Shown: positions 33,388 through 44,459 of the stretch, in pieces
Layout of the letters: every line of letters begins with the position of its first letter
How positions within the stretch are numbered: the first letter of the stretch is position 1
Assembly: GCA_963693315.1 (NCBI GenBank)
Contig: OY856186.1
Coordinates: 235,395,135 to 235,459,134, forward strand
Reading direction: 5' to 3'
DNA from: Diogma glabrata
Lineage: Eukaryota; Arthropoda; Insecta; Diptera; Cylindrotomidae
Length of the DNA: 64,000 nt
Position numbers and translations under genes: made by a program
Notes under the pieces: generated by a model
The model's input: only the letters and a program-made list of their open reading frames with translations
What the model was told of the DNA's origin: nothing
The model's database searches: none

Positions 33388-34990
33388 AGCTATTTCTGAT
33401 TTAAACAATTTAGCAAATTTTTTCTGCTAGCCACTCCATATCATGCAATGTCATCCGTCGTTTAGTTCTTACAAATAAATCAACCACAGTATGAATAAGT
33501 TCTTTCTGATTGATTGAAGTCAAATTAGTTTTCATTTGTAACAACTGTTTGCCGGTAATCGACTGTTGTAGAATATGTTCTAAAGATGACTGTTGCATTT
33601 GCAAAAAATCATCACCGGATTCAGGTGTGTTCGGTTGATTTTCGATCCATTTAATGATCATGCTATTCATCGATGTCGTTGGCGGTAACGATGGAGAGGT
33701 GACATTTTTAATCGGTATGCCCTGCAATTTTCAATTAAAATTGTTTTACAAATTGGCTCGCAATTGCAAAAAAAAACTTATTCGCAAAATTTAATTCGTA
33801 TAATCTTAGAAACAATTCCACATGAACAATCAAAATATTTATTTATATATAATTCAAACACTTTTGATATTTATTGTTTCTATTGTAATTTTACATGAAA
33901 AGGAACTGCATGTAAATTTATAGCATATGTATTTACAAATCTACCGAACAAACACAAAAAACATTCAGCAAATATTTTATTTTAGCAATAGATCCATACC
34001 CACACATATGCAAGGATACACACCTTGTGATCTTATATCCACACAACTTACACAATTTGTGCAAGGCAAAACACAATTTGTGTCTGTCAATTTTAAAATT
34101 TGTGCAATTTGTGGAAGGGTTATAAGAACAGCATTTGTGCAAGCAAAACTTCAAATTAAATTTGACACATTGTATATGCACAAAAATTAACTAAATTTGA
34201 GTTAATTTCAGACTAACTTAAATAAAATATATCGAAAATGTTAAGAAAATTATATCAGCTCTTAATTATAAATAAATTAACGATATTTAGCACCAATTTT
34301 AATTTGTTTTTGTTTACATAACCTTACATAACCCATTTGACATATGTCAAAATAAACTTGCACAAATAATTTTATCCTGCCACAAGAAAATTTTTTGTGT
34401 AATTTGTGTTGCACAAATTACACAAATTGTGATTTTAAGAACAGCAATTGTGCACGCAACACTTGCCGCAATTAATATAAGAACAGCAATTTGTGTAAGT
34501 TGTGGAATTTGTGTAAGTTGTGTGAATATAAGATCACTACCACACTAATTTATGCACACCCACGCGAAACAAAATAAAAATATTTGTAATAGCTTCTAGA
34601 ACGTCCTGTTACCACTAACAGTTGGTTTTGATGATTGGCACTTTTTGAATAATCTAATATTTTAACTCAAGTTATATCACACAATCTTAATTTTCATTTC
34701 ATTTATATTTTATTATTAAAAATATATACTTACAATTTCCGCACGCCATTTCACAAGTCCCGTTCTGAACAAAATCATTTGACCCGTTTGCTTTATGTCA
34801 GGAAATAATTTTTCGACATCCTTCATTATCATTTGTTGCATCACATTTTCGGTGACACCGCAGCTCCACAAAAATCGGCAGTTTCTAATGACACTTTCCA
34901 CTGAAGCAAAATGAATTTAAAGTTCAATTCGGCATCTATGTCAACAACCACATTGCAATCGTCTCTCATCAACTCATCTTGATTTGACAT
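33388..34990 (-). CDS. Two-exon transposon-borne gene with SAM-like region
   Basis: Exon a (34990-34734) starts MSNQDELMRDD, has a one-base frame break near 34910, then ESVIRNCRFLWSCGV, LFPDI and LFRTGLVKW, and ends at ATT/GTAAGT. Exon b (33721-33388) starts after TTGCAG, in the same phase, with IPIKNVTSPSLPP. It includes SLEHILQQSITGKQLLQ and ends near LFKSEIA at GCT/GTAAGT after another frame slip. The first part resembles SAM-like modules of a common but unnamed insect protein group. Function unknown; transposon-borne by position. Damaged in this copy. Confidence 0.45.
34027..34537. mobile_element. Miniature inverted-repeat element rich in CACAAATT
   Basis: Termini GTGATCTTATAT / ATATAAGATCAC, followed inward by CACACAACTTACACAA. 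The interior repeats ATAAGAACAGCA three times and ACACAATTTGTG many times. The overlapping open frames on both strands here are products of the palindromic structure. Confidence 0.7.
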
Positions 34991-35079
34991 TTTAACTATA
35001 ATATAAATTTTAAACTAATTATTAAACACCAACCTCAATACAAAATTACAGACATTTTATGCAAAAATTTACCTAAATA

Positions 35080-35473
35080 ATTTTTTCGGCAAACGGCTGT
35101 AAAGTTTAACTTTACTGCCGCTAGGGAGTTAGCTAAAGTCTTACTTTTTAGCCTGACAGCAAAAGTAACGTCTAGCGACAGCAAAAGTAACGCCATTTTT
35201 CTTTTATATTACGGAGGCTGTAAAGTAGCATTTGTTTTTTGTTAGTTTGTTATTTTTTCAAACATATTGTATAACCATGACAACAAAAAATAAGTTGATT
35301 CTCATATTATGAAATTTTGAAAAGGCTGCTTTGATAAAAAAATTTTATCCATACAAATTTAAATGTTTTTTCTCTTTTTTGGAAGTAATCATGACGATAC
35401 AAATTCATATTTATAAAAAGTTTGATGTATTAATTTCATATTTATAAAAAATTCAAACGTTTGCCGAAAAAAT
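35080..35473. mobile_element. Miniature inverted-repeat element (ATTTTTTCGGCAAACG termini)
   Basis: 16-bp perfect termini, about 394 bp. Its first 75 bp are identical to 7665-7591. A 16-bp tandem (GACAGCAAAAGTAACG) lies at 35155-35192. No coding capacity. Confidence 0.7.
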
Positions 35474-35486
35474 AGTGTATTTAATT

Positions 35487-35568
35487 CGGAGCTAAAGTGA
35501 CTTTTTGTGTTTCGTCTATTATTGTCAAACTATAGACTCAACACAAAAATTATCACTTTAGCTCCTAA
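35487..35568. repeat. Hairpin with GGAGCTAAAGTGA arms
   Basis: Arms GGAGCTAAAGTGAC...TTTTTGTGTT and the complementary AACACAAAAATTATCACTTTAGCTCC, just outside the preceding element. A separate small foldback. Confidence 0.55.
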
Positions 35569-36395
35569 TTAAATAATGTACTATTATATTTTCAAAATAT
35601 AAATAAATATATTAAACACGCGTTATTTATGGAACTTTTTAGTATTTATTTTCTTTAAATCACTTTGCTTTACCATCTATCGAAATTTGGTAATACATTA
35701 AAAATTGTTCGTGTTTTGACAAACAATAATTTTGCTAAGCAGTACAGTTAAGAAGAATTCCTTTTGTTTCAAACAGATTACATTTACAGTTAAAATGCTC
35801 TTCAAGCTCAAAATGATATTATAATAAAAATAAAAAGTATCTTTTTGTTTTAAAATACAATAATAAAATTAAATATAAAAGGAAAATTCATTTTGTTCTG
35901 AAATGCATAAAAATGATTCATTTTAAATTATTAAAAGGATTTCTTTTTTAGATTAAATTATATCGTGGTATTTAAAATACTGCTTTTTGAGTTAAAATGA
36001 ACTAGTTAAAATGTCATGTAAAACGTAAATCTTTTTAAATTTAAATGCATCTTTTCTCTGGGTGTACTCTGTTCTAAAATATTTGTAGGTAAAGTCCCTT
36101 CCAACTTCTTTGGAGAACTTGACAAACTAACATTTATTTGAGTTTTTCTCGGGGATCTAGTAGTTTCACGAATCGGTGTGGCTATTAATGTTTTATTTGT
36201 TTCATCTAATATTTCCGTTTGATTGAGAATATCAGATTTTAAATTAGAAGTAGATGTAGCTAAAATACCTGAATTTTGTTCTATTGTAGCTAATAAAGTA
36301 CTTATATTTTTCGTTTCTTCTAAGTTTTTAATATTCGCTGCTTTACTTCTTAGCACATACCCTTCTCTAGGAATAACTTGTCGATGTTTACTCAT

Positions 36396-36747
36396 GCGAA
36401 AACTTAAATAAATTCCTATTACGGAATTTCTATTTAACTAAAAAAAATTTTTTTTATAGACTCAAAATTACTTCAAAAATCAATTTTTTAATTTATGGTA
36501 GGTAACTATACTGCAACATTTTTCTTTATTTTTCCCAACGACCATGGGAAAATTGCGAACTAAAACTAAACTGAAAATTTTCGCATTTATTCCGCAATTT
36601 CCGAGATTGTTAATAAAATTTTGAAATTATAATAAAGAAACTTTCTTACTAACCTTACAGTGTATCGTGTAGATCCATGGACATTGTAACTTTTAAAACT
36701 TTTAGCACTTTATTTTTTATTTTTATTTTAAACCAATTCATCACCTA
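36396..36747 (-). other. Leader segment of the LTR element between two transposon insertions
   Basis: Non-coding on the minus strand. Together with 39312-39458 it would form a leader of about 0.5 kb between PBS and first ORF. Confidence 0.45.
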
Positions 36748-37540
36748 CACCCAAAAAAAAAATCGTGATAAAATCGACAAAATTGCAGGTAAATTCGAAT
36801 AAAATGACATTGTTTTGGCTCCGACGTTTTATTTAGTTAAATCGATTGCACTGCTGCTTTCAATTCTAATGCACAACTAATTTTAACAAACACTGCATTA
36901 AAAACAAAAACTTGTTTGTCAAAAATATTAAACTGTAAGTTGTTTCAACTGTCTGTGCTGTTCATATAAGCATATAGAATTTCAAGCATATTACTGTAAA
37001 ATTGAAACTAAACACGTTAAAATAAAAACAAGATCCCTTTAAATCAAAAGCGCCAACGTCGATTCGAAATACAACATAGTTATTTTTATAATGTTGTACC
37101 AATGGCATTACTTTTATTACAATTGTGAACCAACATCAATTTCGAAAGTAAGTCTTTTGTTGAAATGGTGATGTACATTAAAATTAAATACCAAAAATCA
37201 ATTGCAATCGTTGTCGAAACGATTTGAATTGACAAAGTTAGCTGCAATAAATTGGAGGGGAAATTCGATATTTTTTTTTTCAAATAAAATACATTTTTAA
37301 TTTTTTTTATTATAATATTATTTTATTATAACATTAAATTTTATTTTATGTTTTTTATAATAAAAAATGTTAAAGAAAAATTACACAATATTAAAAATAA
37401 TAACTAATCCCGAAGTGCGGAAACCACAGCTGCAACATACAAGTCGTCTTTTCTAGAGAAATTATTTTACAATACAAATCTAGTACGAAACTGTTTTTAA
37501 AATTTATCAAATTAATGTCGTGTTATTTGGCAAACAAAAT

Positions 37541-37732
37541 TTATCTGTGGCAAGATGTTGTAACATCACTTTTGACGATTCTATCGTATTTTACGCTAAT
37601 CGGTATACTGTAACCCAAAACGACTGTCGATTATCGTATTTACGACAGTCGTTTTGTGTTACAGCATACCGATTAGCGTAAAATACGATAGAATCGTCAA
37701 AAGTGATGTTACAATATCTTGCCACAGAGATA
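37541..37732. mobile_element. Foldback element, near-perfect hairpin
   Basis: Arms of about 85-90 bp (TTATCTGTGGCAAGAT at one end; inner AAAACGACTGTCG). A 15-base loop is near 37635. Very few mismatches, so a recent insertion. Confidence 0.75.
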
Positions 37733-38189
37733 AAAAAAATTAACTGTCAGATCAAATTAGCTGTTTAGAACACAAACTTCTTTGGCAAAATAAGATTGAT
37801 TTATTTTTTGATCTAGATCAAGTTTTAAAAATCTAGATGTTTTGGTAGATTTTACGAATACATTGAAATATTATTTTTAATTGTCAAATTTATGTAAACG
37901 AAGAAAAACCACCATTTTAATTTAGTATTATTATTTTGTTTAAAAATAATTTATTATTATTTTAATTATTTAAATTAATAATAAAGTTATTACAAATAAA
38001 ATGATAAAACGTAAAATCTATCATTTTCAAATGTAAACATAACCAAACATATCAACTGATAGAACAAAAAGTCAAAACAATTTATTTACTACTCTACATT
38101 TTCAAAAGTAGATTGATTTATTTTATGCTGTTCGTTGGCAAGCAAATAAATCAATCTTTTTTCGGCCAAGCCAAAGAACACGACATAAA

Positions 38190-38445
38190 ATTTGGTACTG
38201 AATGATCGTTTAGAAGACTTGCCGAATCAGAAACGGTTGTTATAGAATGTTCAGTTTCTAAAGGAGAAAGTGCTACTTTATTTTGAATTATTTCTATCTC
38301 ACATGACTATCTCAGCAACTGTAGAATGTTGTCCGCCTCCCTTAGTTATTTTCACGCTCTGCGCTCTGCAATGTGTGGAACTTTTGTTTGTCGTGTGATT
38401 TTCTTTTCTTACTGATTTATATTTTGCTTTTGCAATCTGAAACAA
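38190..38445 (-). pseudogene. Myb/SANT-like domain protein fragment
   Basis: The minus strand after an acceptor-like TTTCAG reads AKAKYKSVRKE, then TKGGGQHSTVAEIV, a frame change, then ETEHSITTVSDSASLL. The TGGG-type segment followed by an acidic/Ser tail is typical of insect Myb/SANT-like (zeste-type) proteins. The DNA-binding helix region is missing. Confidence 0.4.
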
Positions 38446-39458
38446 TATAAGATAAGTATGCATTAGTACAACAATGCATATTTTAATTTTATTTAATAGT
38501 TAGAATGATTTTTTTAATACAATATACCGAAAAAATAAATAAATGCAATTATTATACTTTACAAAAAATTAACAAAAAATAAAGAAATAAAAATACGATA
38601 AATTTTTGACCACATTGCTACATATTTCAAAAAAAATGTTTAGCCTGAGAAAAAAAATGAATGTACTTACGTTTGTAGTTCTTTACTATAATTATCACTA
38701 TGGATAATTATAATTATAATATTAATTATTATTTAACAATTAAACAATTAACGAATTACAACTTTCACGCACGTTTTTAAGAAAAATTTTGCATCCAAAT
38801 CCACTAAATAAAAGCTACAAACTGAATAGGTTAAAGAATACAATATCTTTCTTTTGACAGCAAATAAATTGTTTTAATTGTAAGTTTTTGTAATTCTTTT
38901 GATATAATTGCAATTACATTGACTTCAAGGCTTTACTTTAAAATAATATCAGAGATTTTGAATTAATGTTGATGAACATTATTATAACTTATATTTATAC
39001 TACATACTACACAAGTAATGTACTCTCAAATCAATAACTTGCTTTCGTTTTTGAAATTCTTCTATTTTTGTAGAACTAACTGCAGTACTTTTGATTTAAC
39101 AATTAATTCAGGAAAATATTAAACAAATATGTATTCAATTTAAGTATTTTATATCTTGATTTGAATATGCAAATCAAAAGTAAATATCGATAGTAGCATT
39201 TTAGAATTTTTGTCAGTTTAATTGCAATTTTATTAATTTTATATGTAATTTTTTATCTTTTTAAATCGATGTACCTCTGTCGATTTAAAATATTGCATTT
39301 TTTTTTGGGTGTAACACGAAATATGTTATCAAAATACGACTTCCCATTCGACTTCCTTAAGTCGTTTATTATTTTTTTGTTAAATACTTTGCGCACCCTC
39401 AAAATAAATTAATCAAAAATATTTAATTAATTAATCTTGCGAAAATCAATCAAAGTAT

Positions 39459-39474
39459 CCCACTTCTGACACCA
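39459..39474 (-). other. Primer-binding site (leucine-tRNA type)
   Basis: Minus-strand TGGTGTCAGAAGTGGG, six bases inside the LTR end. It is complementary to the 3' end expected for an insect tRNA-Leu, a primer used by several Ty3/gypsy lineages. Confidence 0.7.
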
Positions 39475-39480
39475 AATTAA

Positions 39481-39870
39481 TGTTAAAAACCCGATTACCA
39501 CCTCTCATATGTCAGGAGGTATATCAGATGATAATCGGAAACAATTACCTAATTCGAGGCAGACAATCTAAAGACAATCTGGATTAACATATATTTTATT
39601 TATCATACCAAAAACACACCACTTTTACCATTATATATTTTCTTTTTATTATTTTAAATAAATTCGTAAGTTTATTAAACTACACTATAAAAGAAACTCA
39701 CTATTCCACTACAGCTTCAAAAAAAAAAACCTCTCCCTTAACTTCTAATTTTAGTTCCTTATATAATACTAATTTGTAACCCCCTTTATACAAAACAAAG
39801 TGATCTATTTCCTTTCTTCATTATCTGTTTGGTTCAAAAAATATTGGTCAAATAGAATTAAGTATTAACA
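39481..39870 (-). repeat. 5' LTR of the nested-into retroelement
   Basis: 390 bp with TGTTAA / TTAACA ends adjoining the PBS. The minus strand has AATAAAATATATG near 39590 as a possible polyadenylation signal. No partner LTR is recognised in the window. Confidence 0.6.
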
Positions 39871-40279
39871 TATCGATGGTCTAGCGCACAGATGTGGTAA
39901 GTGACATATAGCAAATTGTTCAGTACAGGCGTTTGAAAGTTTACACTTCAATAAAAATTGAAAATGTAAAATATTATGTGGTGGAATTCGATAGAGTTTT
40001 ATAGTAGTTATCTAGTTTTTATTGTAATTATGTCTTTCTACATGATAGAACTTAAGAGATACATGAATAATATTTAGTTTTATACAAACCATAAGTACTT
40101 ACCACAGTACATGTGCAGTACAGTACAGTACAACAATGCCATCTACTGGATAAAATATTAAACATACACATACAATATTTTTACATTATATGAAAAATGA
40201 AATGGAGACTTTTATAGAGTAGTTATCTCATTTTCTCAAAAAATGTCACTTACCACATCTGTGCGCTAGACCATCGATA
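39871..40279. mobile_element. Miniature inverted-repeat element abutting the LTR
   Basis: Arms of about 37 bp starting TATCGATGGTCTAGCGCACA and ending at 40279. They may include three further bases on each side (ACA/TGT), which overlaps the LTR end, so the exact join is uncertain. Confidence 0.65.
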
Positions 40280-40329
40280 TGTAATCAAAAATTTATTTAT
40301 CATAAAAGGACCATAAGGAAATGAAATAT

Positions 40330-41037
40330 TGTAACGATTAGCAGTGCAACCTAGGACTTACACAACATTTGTAGGTTATAATTTTAAAATCAAGGTAAAG
40401 AATGCTACTTGGGAACACTCATAACACACTTCATACACAACTTACATTAGAGATAACAGTGTTTACTGGACGGATGACCTAGATGACCTATGGACACAAG
40501 CCTAAATTTCATTCGGCTCATGAATAAATGAGCCATTTTTGGGCGCCACTGTAACGATTAGCAGTGCAACCTAGACCCCCAAATAGGAGTAAAGATTGCA
40601 CTAGCCAACGCTAAAGAATTGTCCACCTGGCTGTGGATCCGGATACCGCTCTCGACTTCGCTCAGTCATTTGGAGTCGTAGGCTTTATCCGGCAACCAGG
40701 TAGTCCTAGTAATGAGCGGTTCAGAGGGATAAAGGAACACAACAAAAACCTAAAACTGCCATCCCTACATACCTTTTACGTCCGGCAGACCATGCTTAGT
40801 CTTCAACCTACACGAATACTAAACTAGACATTTAAATAAGGGTTGAAGGCAATCGGTTTGACAGGAAACAGCCTTGAATCCCCTTTACCAGTTAAATCAT
40901 CTTTATAATTAAAACATAACAAACAAGATAAAATAAAACTAACTGGTATTTAAAACAACATCACAAACAAAGCAAACAGTAAAGATGGACTTGCCTCACC
41001 TTATTCCAGGAGATGTCCAGTATCCAACCCCCAAATG
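40330..41037 (-). repeat. LTR-like direct repeat with primer site
   Basis: A 25-bp segment starting TGTAACGATTAGCAGTGCAA occurs at 40330-40354 and 40550-40574. On the minus strand the second ends an LTR-like unit (about 41037-40550) directly followed by TGGCGCCC (40548-40541), a PBS-like sequence. So 40550-41037 is probably a 5' LTR and 40330 the remnant of the other LTR of a collapsed element. The upper boundary is a guess. Confidence 0.45.
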
Positions 41038-41089
41038 TCACGATATTCTCCAACTTATAATTTCCCATTAACAAAAACAAAACAGATCG

Positions 41090-41625
41090 TTTACCTTGGT
41101 TTTCACTATTCAATTTTATTTTATAAAATTTTTACAACACATGATTTTTATTTTTAAAAACGATATATTCATAAGAATTTTCATTATTCAATTTTATTTT
41201 ATAAGATTTTCAACCAAATGTTTTTTTTTTTAAAATGAATATATTCCTAAAAATTTTCGATATTCAATATTATTTTATACAATTTTCACAACAAATAATT
41301 TTGTTTTTCAAAAACGGTAGGATTCACAAGAATTTTCATTATTTTATTTTATAAGATTTTAAACCAAATGATTTTTTTTCAAAAATAAATATATGCTTAA
41401 AATTTTCAATATTCAATATTATTTTATGCAATTTTCACAACAAATTATTTTTTCTTCAAAATCGATATATTCACAAGAATTTTTATTTTATTTTATAAAT
41501 TTTTTAACCAAATGATTTTTTTTTTTCAAAAATAAAAATATGCTTAAAATTTTCAATATTCAATTTATGCAATTTTCACAACAAATTATTTTCTTTCCAA
41601 ATACGATATATTCACCAACAATCAA
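41090..41625. repeat. Minisatellite with alternating A/B units
   Basis: About four copies of a 120-130 bp unit. Each is made of two related halves: one ends TTTATTTTATAAGATTTT and the other TTATGCAATTTTCACAAC, joined by CAAATGATTTTTTTT or CAAATTATTTT. A two-level (AB)n structure. Confidence 0.75.
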
Positions 41626-41633
41626 CTGACTTT

Positions 41634-42047
41634 AATGTCGTTTTCTTTTTGCCAAAGATTTAAGATTTTAAGATTTTTTTTCACAAAACGAATATGAAAA
41701 AATTTGATCTAGTTTTGTAGCTGTGTTTGTGAACTCGCATTTAATGTTTTTGTTAATATTTAAACAAAACATTTATTAAAACAAATAACTATTTCACTTG
41801 AAAAAAATAATGATAAATAAATGGCGTCTTGTTTGTTTACTAATTTTACAGATTTGTAAATGTATTTGTGTGAATTTATTGTATTTGCAACTTGATCTAC
41901 CAAAAAATCTAGATTCAGAAAAAATATTTTCAGATCAAAAAAAGCGCAAATTTTTGTACAAAAAGAATACGAAATGCAAAAAAAGTAATCTGACAGCTGC
42001 TTTTTTTGCTCTTAGATCACTTTTTTTGTTAAAAAGAAAACGACATT
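41634..42047. mobile_element. Miniature inverted-repeat element (AATGTCGTTTTC termini)
   Basis: 17-bp perfect inverted termini AATGTCGTTTTCTTTTT. The open frame inside it is not recognisable. Confidence 0.65.
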
Positions 42048-44244
42048 ATTAACAACAAAATAAAAAATAACCACAAAATAAAGACAAAAAAACAAAATAT
42101 GTACCCGAAATTAAATTTAATTGCGGTACTAAAAATAAAATTCTACGACCAATTGACAATTGTCGTCCAATTGACGTCGACAATTAGAATCCGAGTCCCG
42201 ACCAAAACTTTTCTAACTCAAGTCAACACCTCGGTGTTATCCGAGTCCGAAAAAAATTAATTCCAGAATGTAATCAATTTGTGGGAACTTTCCCACAAAT
42301 AAACGAAAACTTGTTTAATTCCAACAAAAAAAACGAAAGACTGAATTTCAGTCTTAAGTAGAAAAGAAAGAAAAATGAGAATTAAATAAAGTGAAATTGG
42401 ATTACAACTTATGTTAATCCAGAATTTTACATTAATTGTTTTCTGTAAAAGTTACAGAAAGCAAAACATGTGAAAATTTTACTAGAATTATTAATATTTT
42501 TGCATAATGTGCAAAACTAAATATGGGAAAATTTTTGAAAAATGGGTATAATGTCATGATGGATCAAAATTATAAAATTATAAATTGTCTGGAATTTATT
42601 AGACTTGCGACGAAGGGAAGATGATAAATCTTTGACACGAAAATAATGTTTCTGAAATTCCCTTCGTCACAAATCGTGGGGACGTCCCACACCCTGAGAA
42701 CGTCTCAAGCCGGGACTACTACTAAAATAAGAGGACAGAAAGGTTGCACTGACTTTGAACCAGTTGACATCCATGGAGAGAAAAAAAAATAACTAACGTA
42801 GTTCAACAGAATAAGTATATTGAGTGAGTTGGTGCTTGCTGTGCTGCTGAGACAGAAAGTTCTGATCGAAAAGGTGGAGTGAAGAGTGAGGCATTAAATA
42901 ATGTCTTAGCTTATGGTCATAATTTTGATACGCGATGCGCAGGCTAACGAGAGATATTTCGATAATCACTGTTAGCGCCTCTGAAATATGGTAAAAAGAT
43001 ATTCCAAGTCAGTAACCTTTAGTCAGCACTACGTTAGTTTTCTTATTATTTTAACAAAAAAATTAGAAGAGTTTTATGCGTCAATTTAATAATAACAAAT
43101 AAATATAAATCGCCGTAGCTTAGAGCATATACGGATATTAAGTTTAGATAGTTGTCAAGTATGACGGAAACATTTATCTTTTTTCCAAACAAATAAAAAA
43201 TTTTAAATTAGAAAAGCCCCAAATTTTTTCAAAGTGTTAAGAACAAAAATTAACCAGTGTGCATATTTAACTCTCAATGGTGTTCAGTCCATATTGAGCA
43301 CCAAATTTACATTCAAATCAATTGTAAAAGAAACACAATTTTTGTAAGCCAATCAATTTTCTTTTATTTTTTTATCATAAACTGAAAAATCACAAATTAC
43401 AAATTTTGATAAACGAAACAGAAAAATAAAACAAAATTATAAAATCATTACTACTACATTTTATCTGTTATTAATTTATTTTAGATAAAAAAAATTAAAA
43501 AAAAAATATCACAAAAAAATTTACTAATTAATTTACTAATTCTATTTAGAAAATTTTTAATATATATAAAAAAATAATTTTTTATAATATATAAATTATT
43601 TTATAATATTTGTACTTAAATTAAATTTAATTTAACAAAACATATGTCGCTTTAATAATAATAATGATGATGTGATATTAAATATAGTATAAATATGATT
43701 GATTGATTATAAGTTCTATAAGCATATATAAAACTAAATGGTAACAATGTCATAACAATAATAGAATTGTGGGAGATACTAATATAAAAACACAAATAAA
43801 TGTATTTTTGAATTAAAAAAAAGAATTACATCTGTTTTTATTTTTATTTACCTCGTTGCCGAATTAACAACTTAAAGATGATATTCGTTGGATCTGTAAC
43901 TCTGGTAAGCGATTTTTATTTATTCAAATTATGCTAAATAAAACAAATTATGAATTATGACCCTTTTGAAATATATTAAACATAAACTTGGTAAAGTATA
44001 TAATTATAACCGATTTACAACTCATTCCTATTGAATGGACGTCATCAGTATTTAAGATAAATATTCTCCCATCAAAACTACATATGAAAAAGCAACAGAT
44101 ATATTTTCAGTTAAAGCATTGCATAAACTTTCAAAATGTCTTTTTGTTTTTAATTTTTATATATTAGACTACAAAATACTGTAGTAAAATTACTCTTATG
44201 ATACTATAATAATTCTTATAAAATATTAATGTTTAGTTTTTCCA
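42048..44244. other. AT-rich interval downstream of Lipin
   Basis: Contains a palindrome GTGGGGACGTCCCAC at 42676-42690, a hairpin with GACGAAGGGAA arms (42613-42670), and weak inverted TAACTAACGTAG / CTACGTTAG motifs (42789 and 43027). No gene recognised. Confidence 0.35.
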
Positions 44245-44250
44245 TTTATT
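44245..44250 (-). terminator. Lipin polyadenylation signal
   Basis: AATAAA on the minus strand, five bases after the Lipin stop codon (44257-44255). The short distance fits a very short 3' untranslated region or use of a later site. Confidence 0.55.
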
Positions 44251-44254
44251 TTCT

Positions 44255-44459
44255 TTAATTTTCTGGAATTGGAGCTAATGTTTTATTATTATTATGCAAT
44301 GGTAAGTTAGGTACCAAGTTTTCGTCCAATATTATATCAATATCACAAACTGGATCACGCCAGTAATTAAAGTTCGAATATTCAATAGCTGATGGTTCTT
44401 CATCTTCAAGATGTATAGGTGGGAATAATTGATCAACAATATATGCCATACTACAATAT
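44255..44459 (-). CDS. Lpin: Lipin terminal exon 9 (canonical)
   Basis: After TTTTTTTTCAG, continues [20 protein letters not shown]. The [10 protein letters not shown] segment near the middle matches the conserved lipin C terminus. Stop TAA at 44257-44255. Confidence 0.93.

Larger units (their letters stand above)
32464..36064 (-). mobile_element. DNA transposon with CACCCAGAGAAAA termini, 3.6 kb
   Basis: Perfect 13-bp inverted termini are flanked by TA (32462-32463 and 36065-36066). The subterminal regions are AT-rich with recurring TTTAAAATGA-like motifs. It carries a spliced gene on the minus strand (33388-34990) and three smaller inverted-repeat elements. It interrupts the 36395-32214 ORF. 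It shares the CACCCA start and TA duplication with 36748-39311. The superfamily is not identified; I recognise no transposase. Confidence 0.75.
32214..36395 (-). pseudogene. First ORF (putative gag) of an LTR element, split by a transposon
   Basis: The ATG is at 36395. The frame runs to 36065, where the 3.6-kb transposon begins, and continues from 32461 to a TAA at 32214. Removing the insertion and one TA leaves 579 nt, 192 codons plus stop, in a single frame. N-terminal sequence SKHRQVIPREGYVLRSKAA; C-terminal part with LTPRQRVLKSVIDGIKKF. No named domain is recognised. The position after an LTR, a leucine-tRNA-type PBS and a leader (itself split by a second transposon) suggests gag. Confidence 0.6.
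36748..39311. mobile_element. Second TA-flanked DNA element with CACCCAAAAAAA termini, 2.56 kb
   Basis: Termini CACCCAAAAAAAA / TTTTTTTTGGGTG are flanked by TA (36746-36747 and 39312-39313). It resembles the 32464-36064 element in terminal hexamer and duplication but not in interior. It contains a hairpin element (37541-37732) and a Myb/SANT-like fragment. Inserted in the leader of the same LTR retroelement. Confidence 0.65.

Noticed and set aside
33927..34190. Open frames on both strands with repeated Cys/Lys pattern
   Set aside because: Both come from the palindromic CACAAATT element; symmetric frames are an artefact.
36006..36395. A host gene starting MSKHRQVIPREGY
   Set aside because: It follows an LTR, PBS and leader in the right order and spacing, so I treat it as the first ORF of a retroelement. 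Host origin is not fully excluded.
42676..42690. Palindrome GTGGGGACGTCCCAC as an LTR end
   Set aside because: It resembles LTR termini of some elements, but no PBS, partner or boundary could be found.
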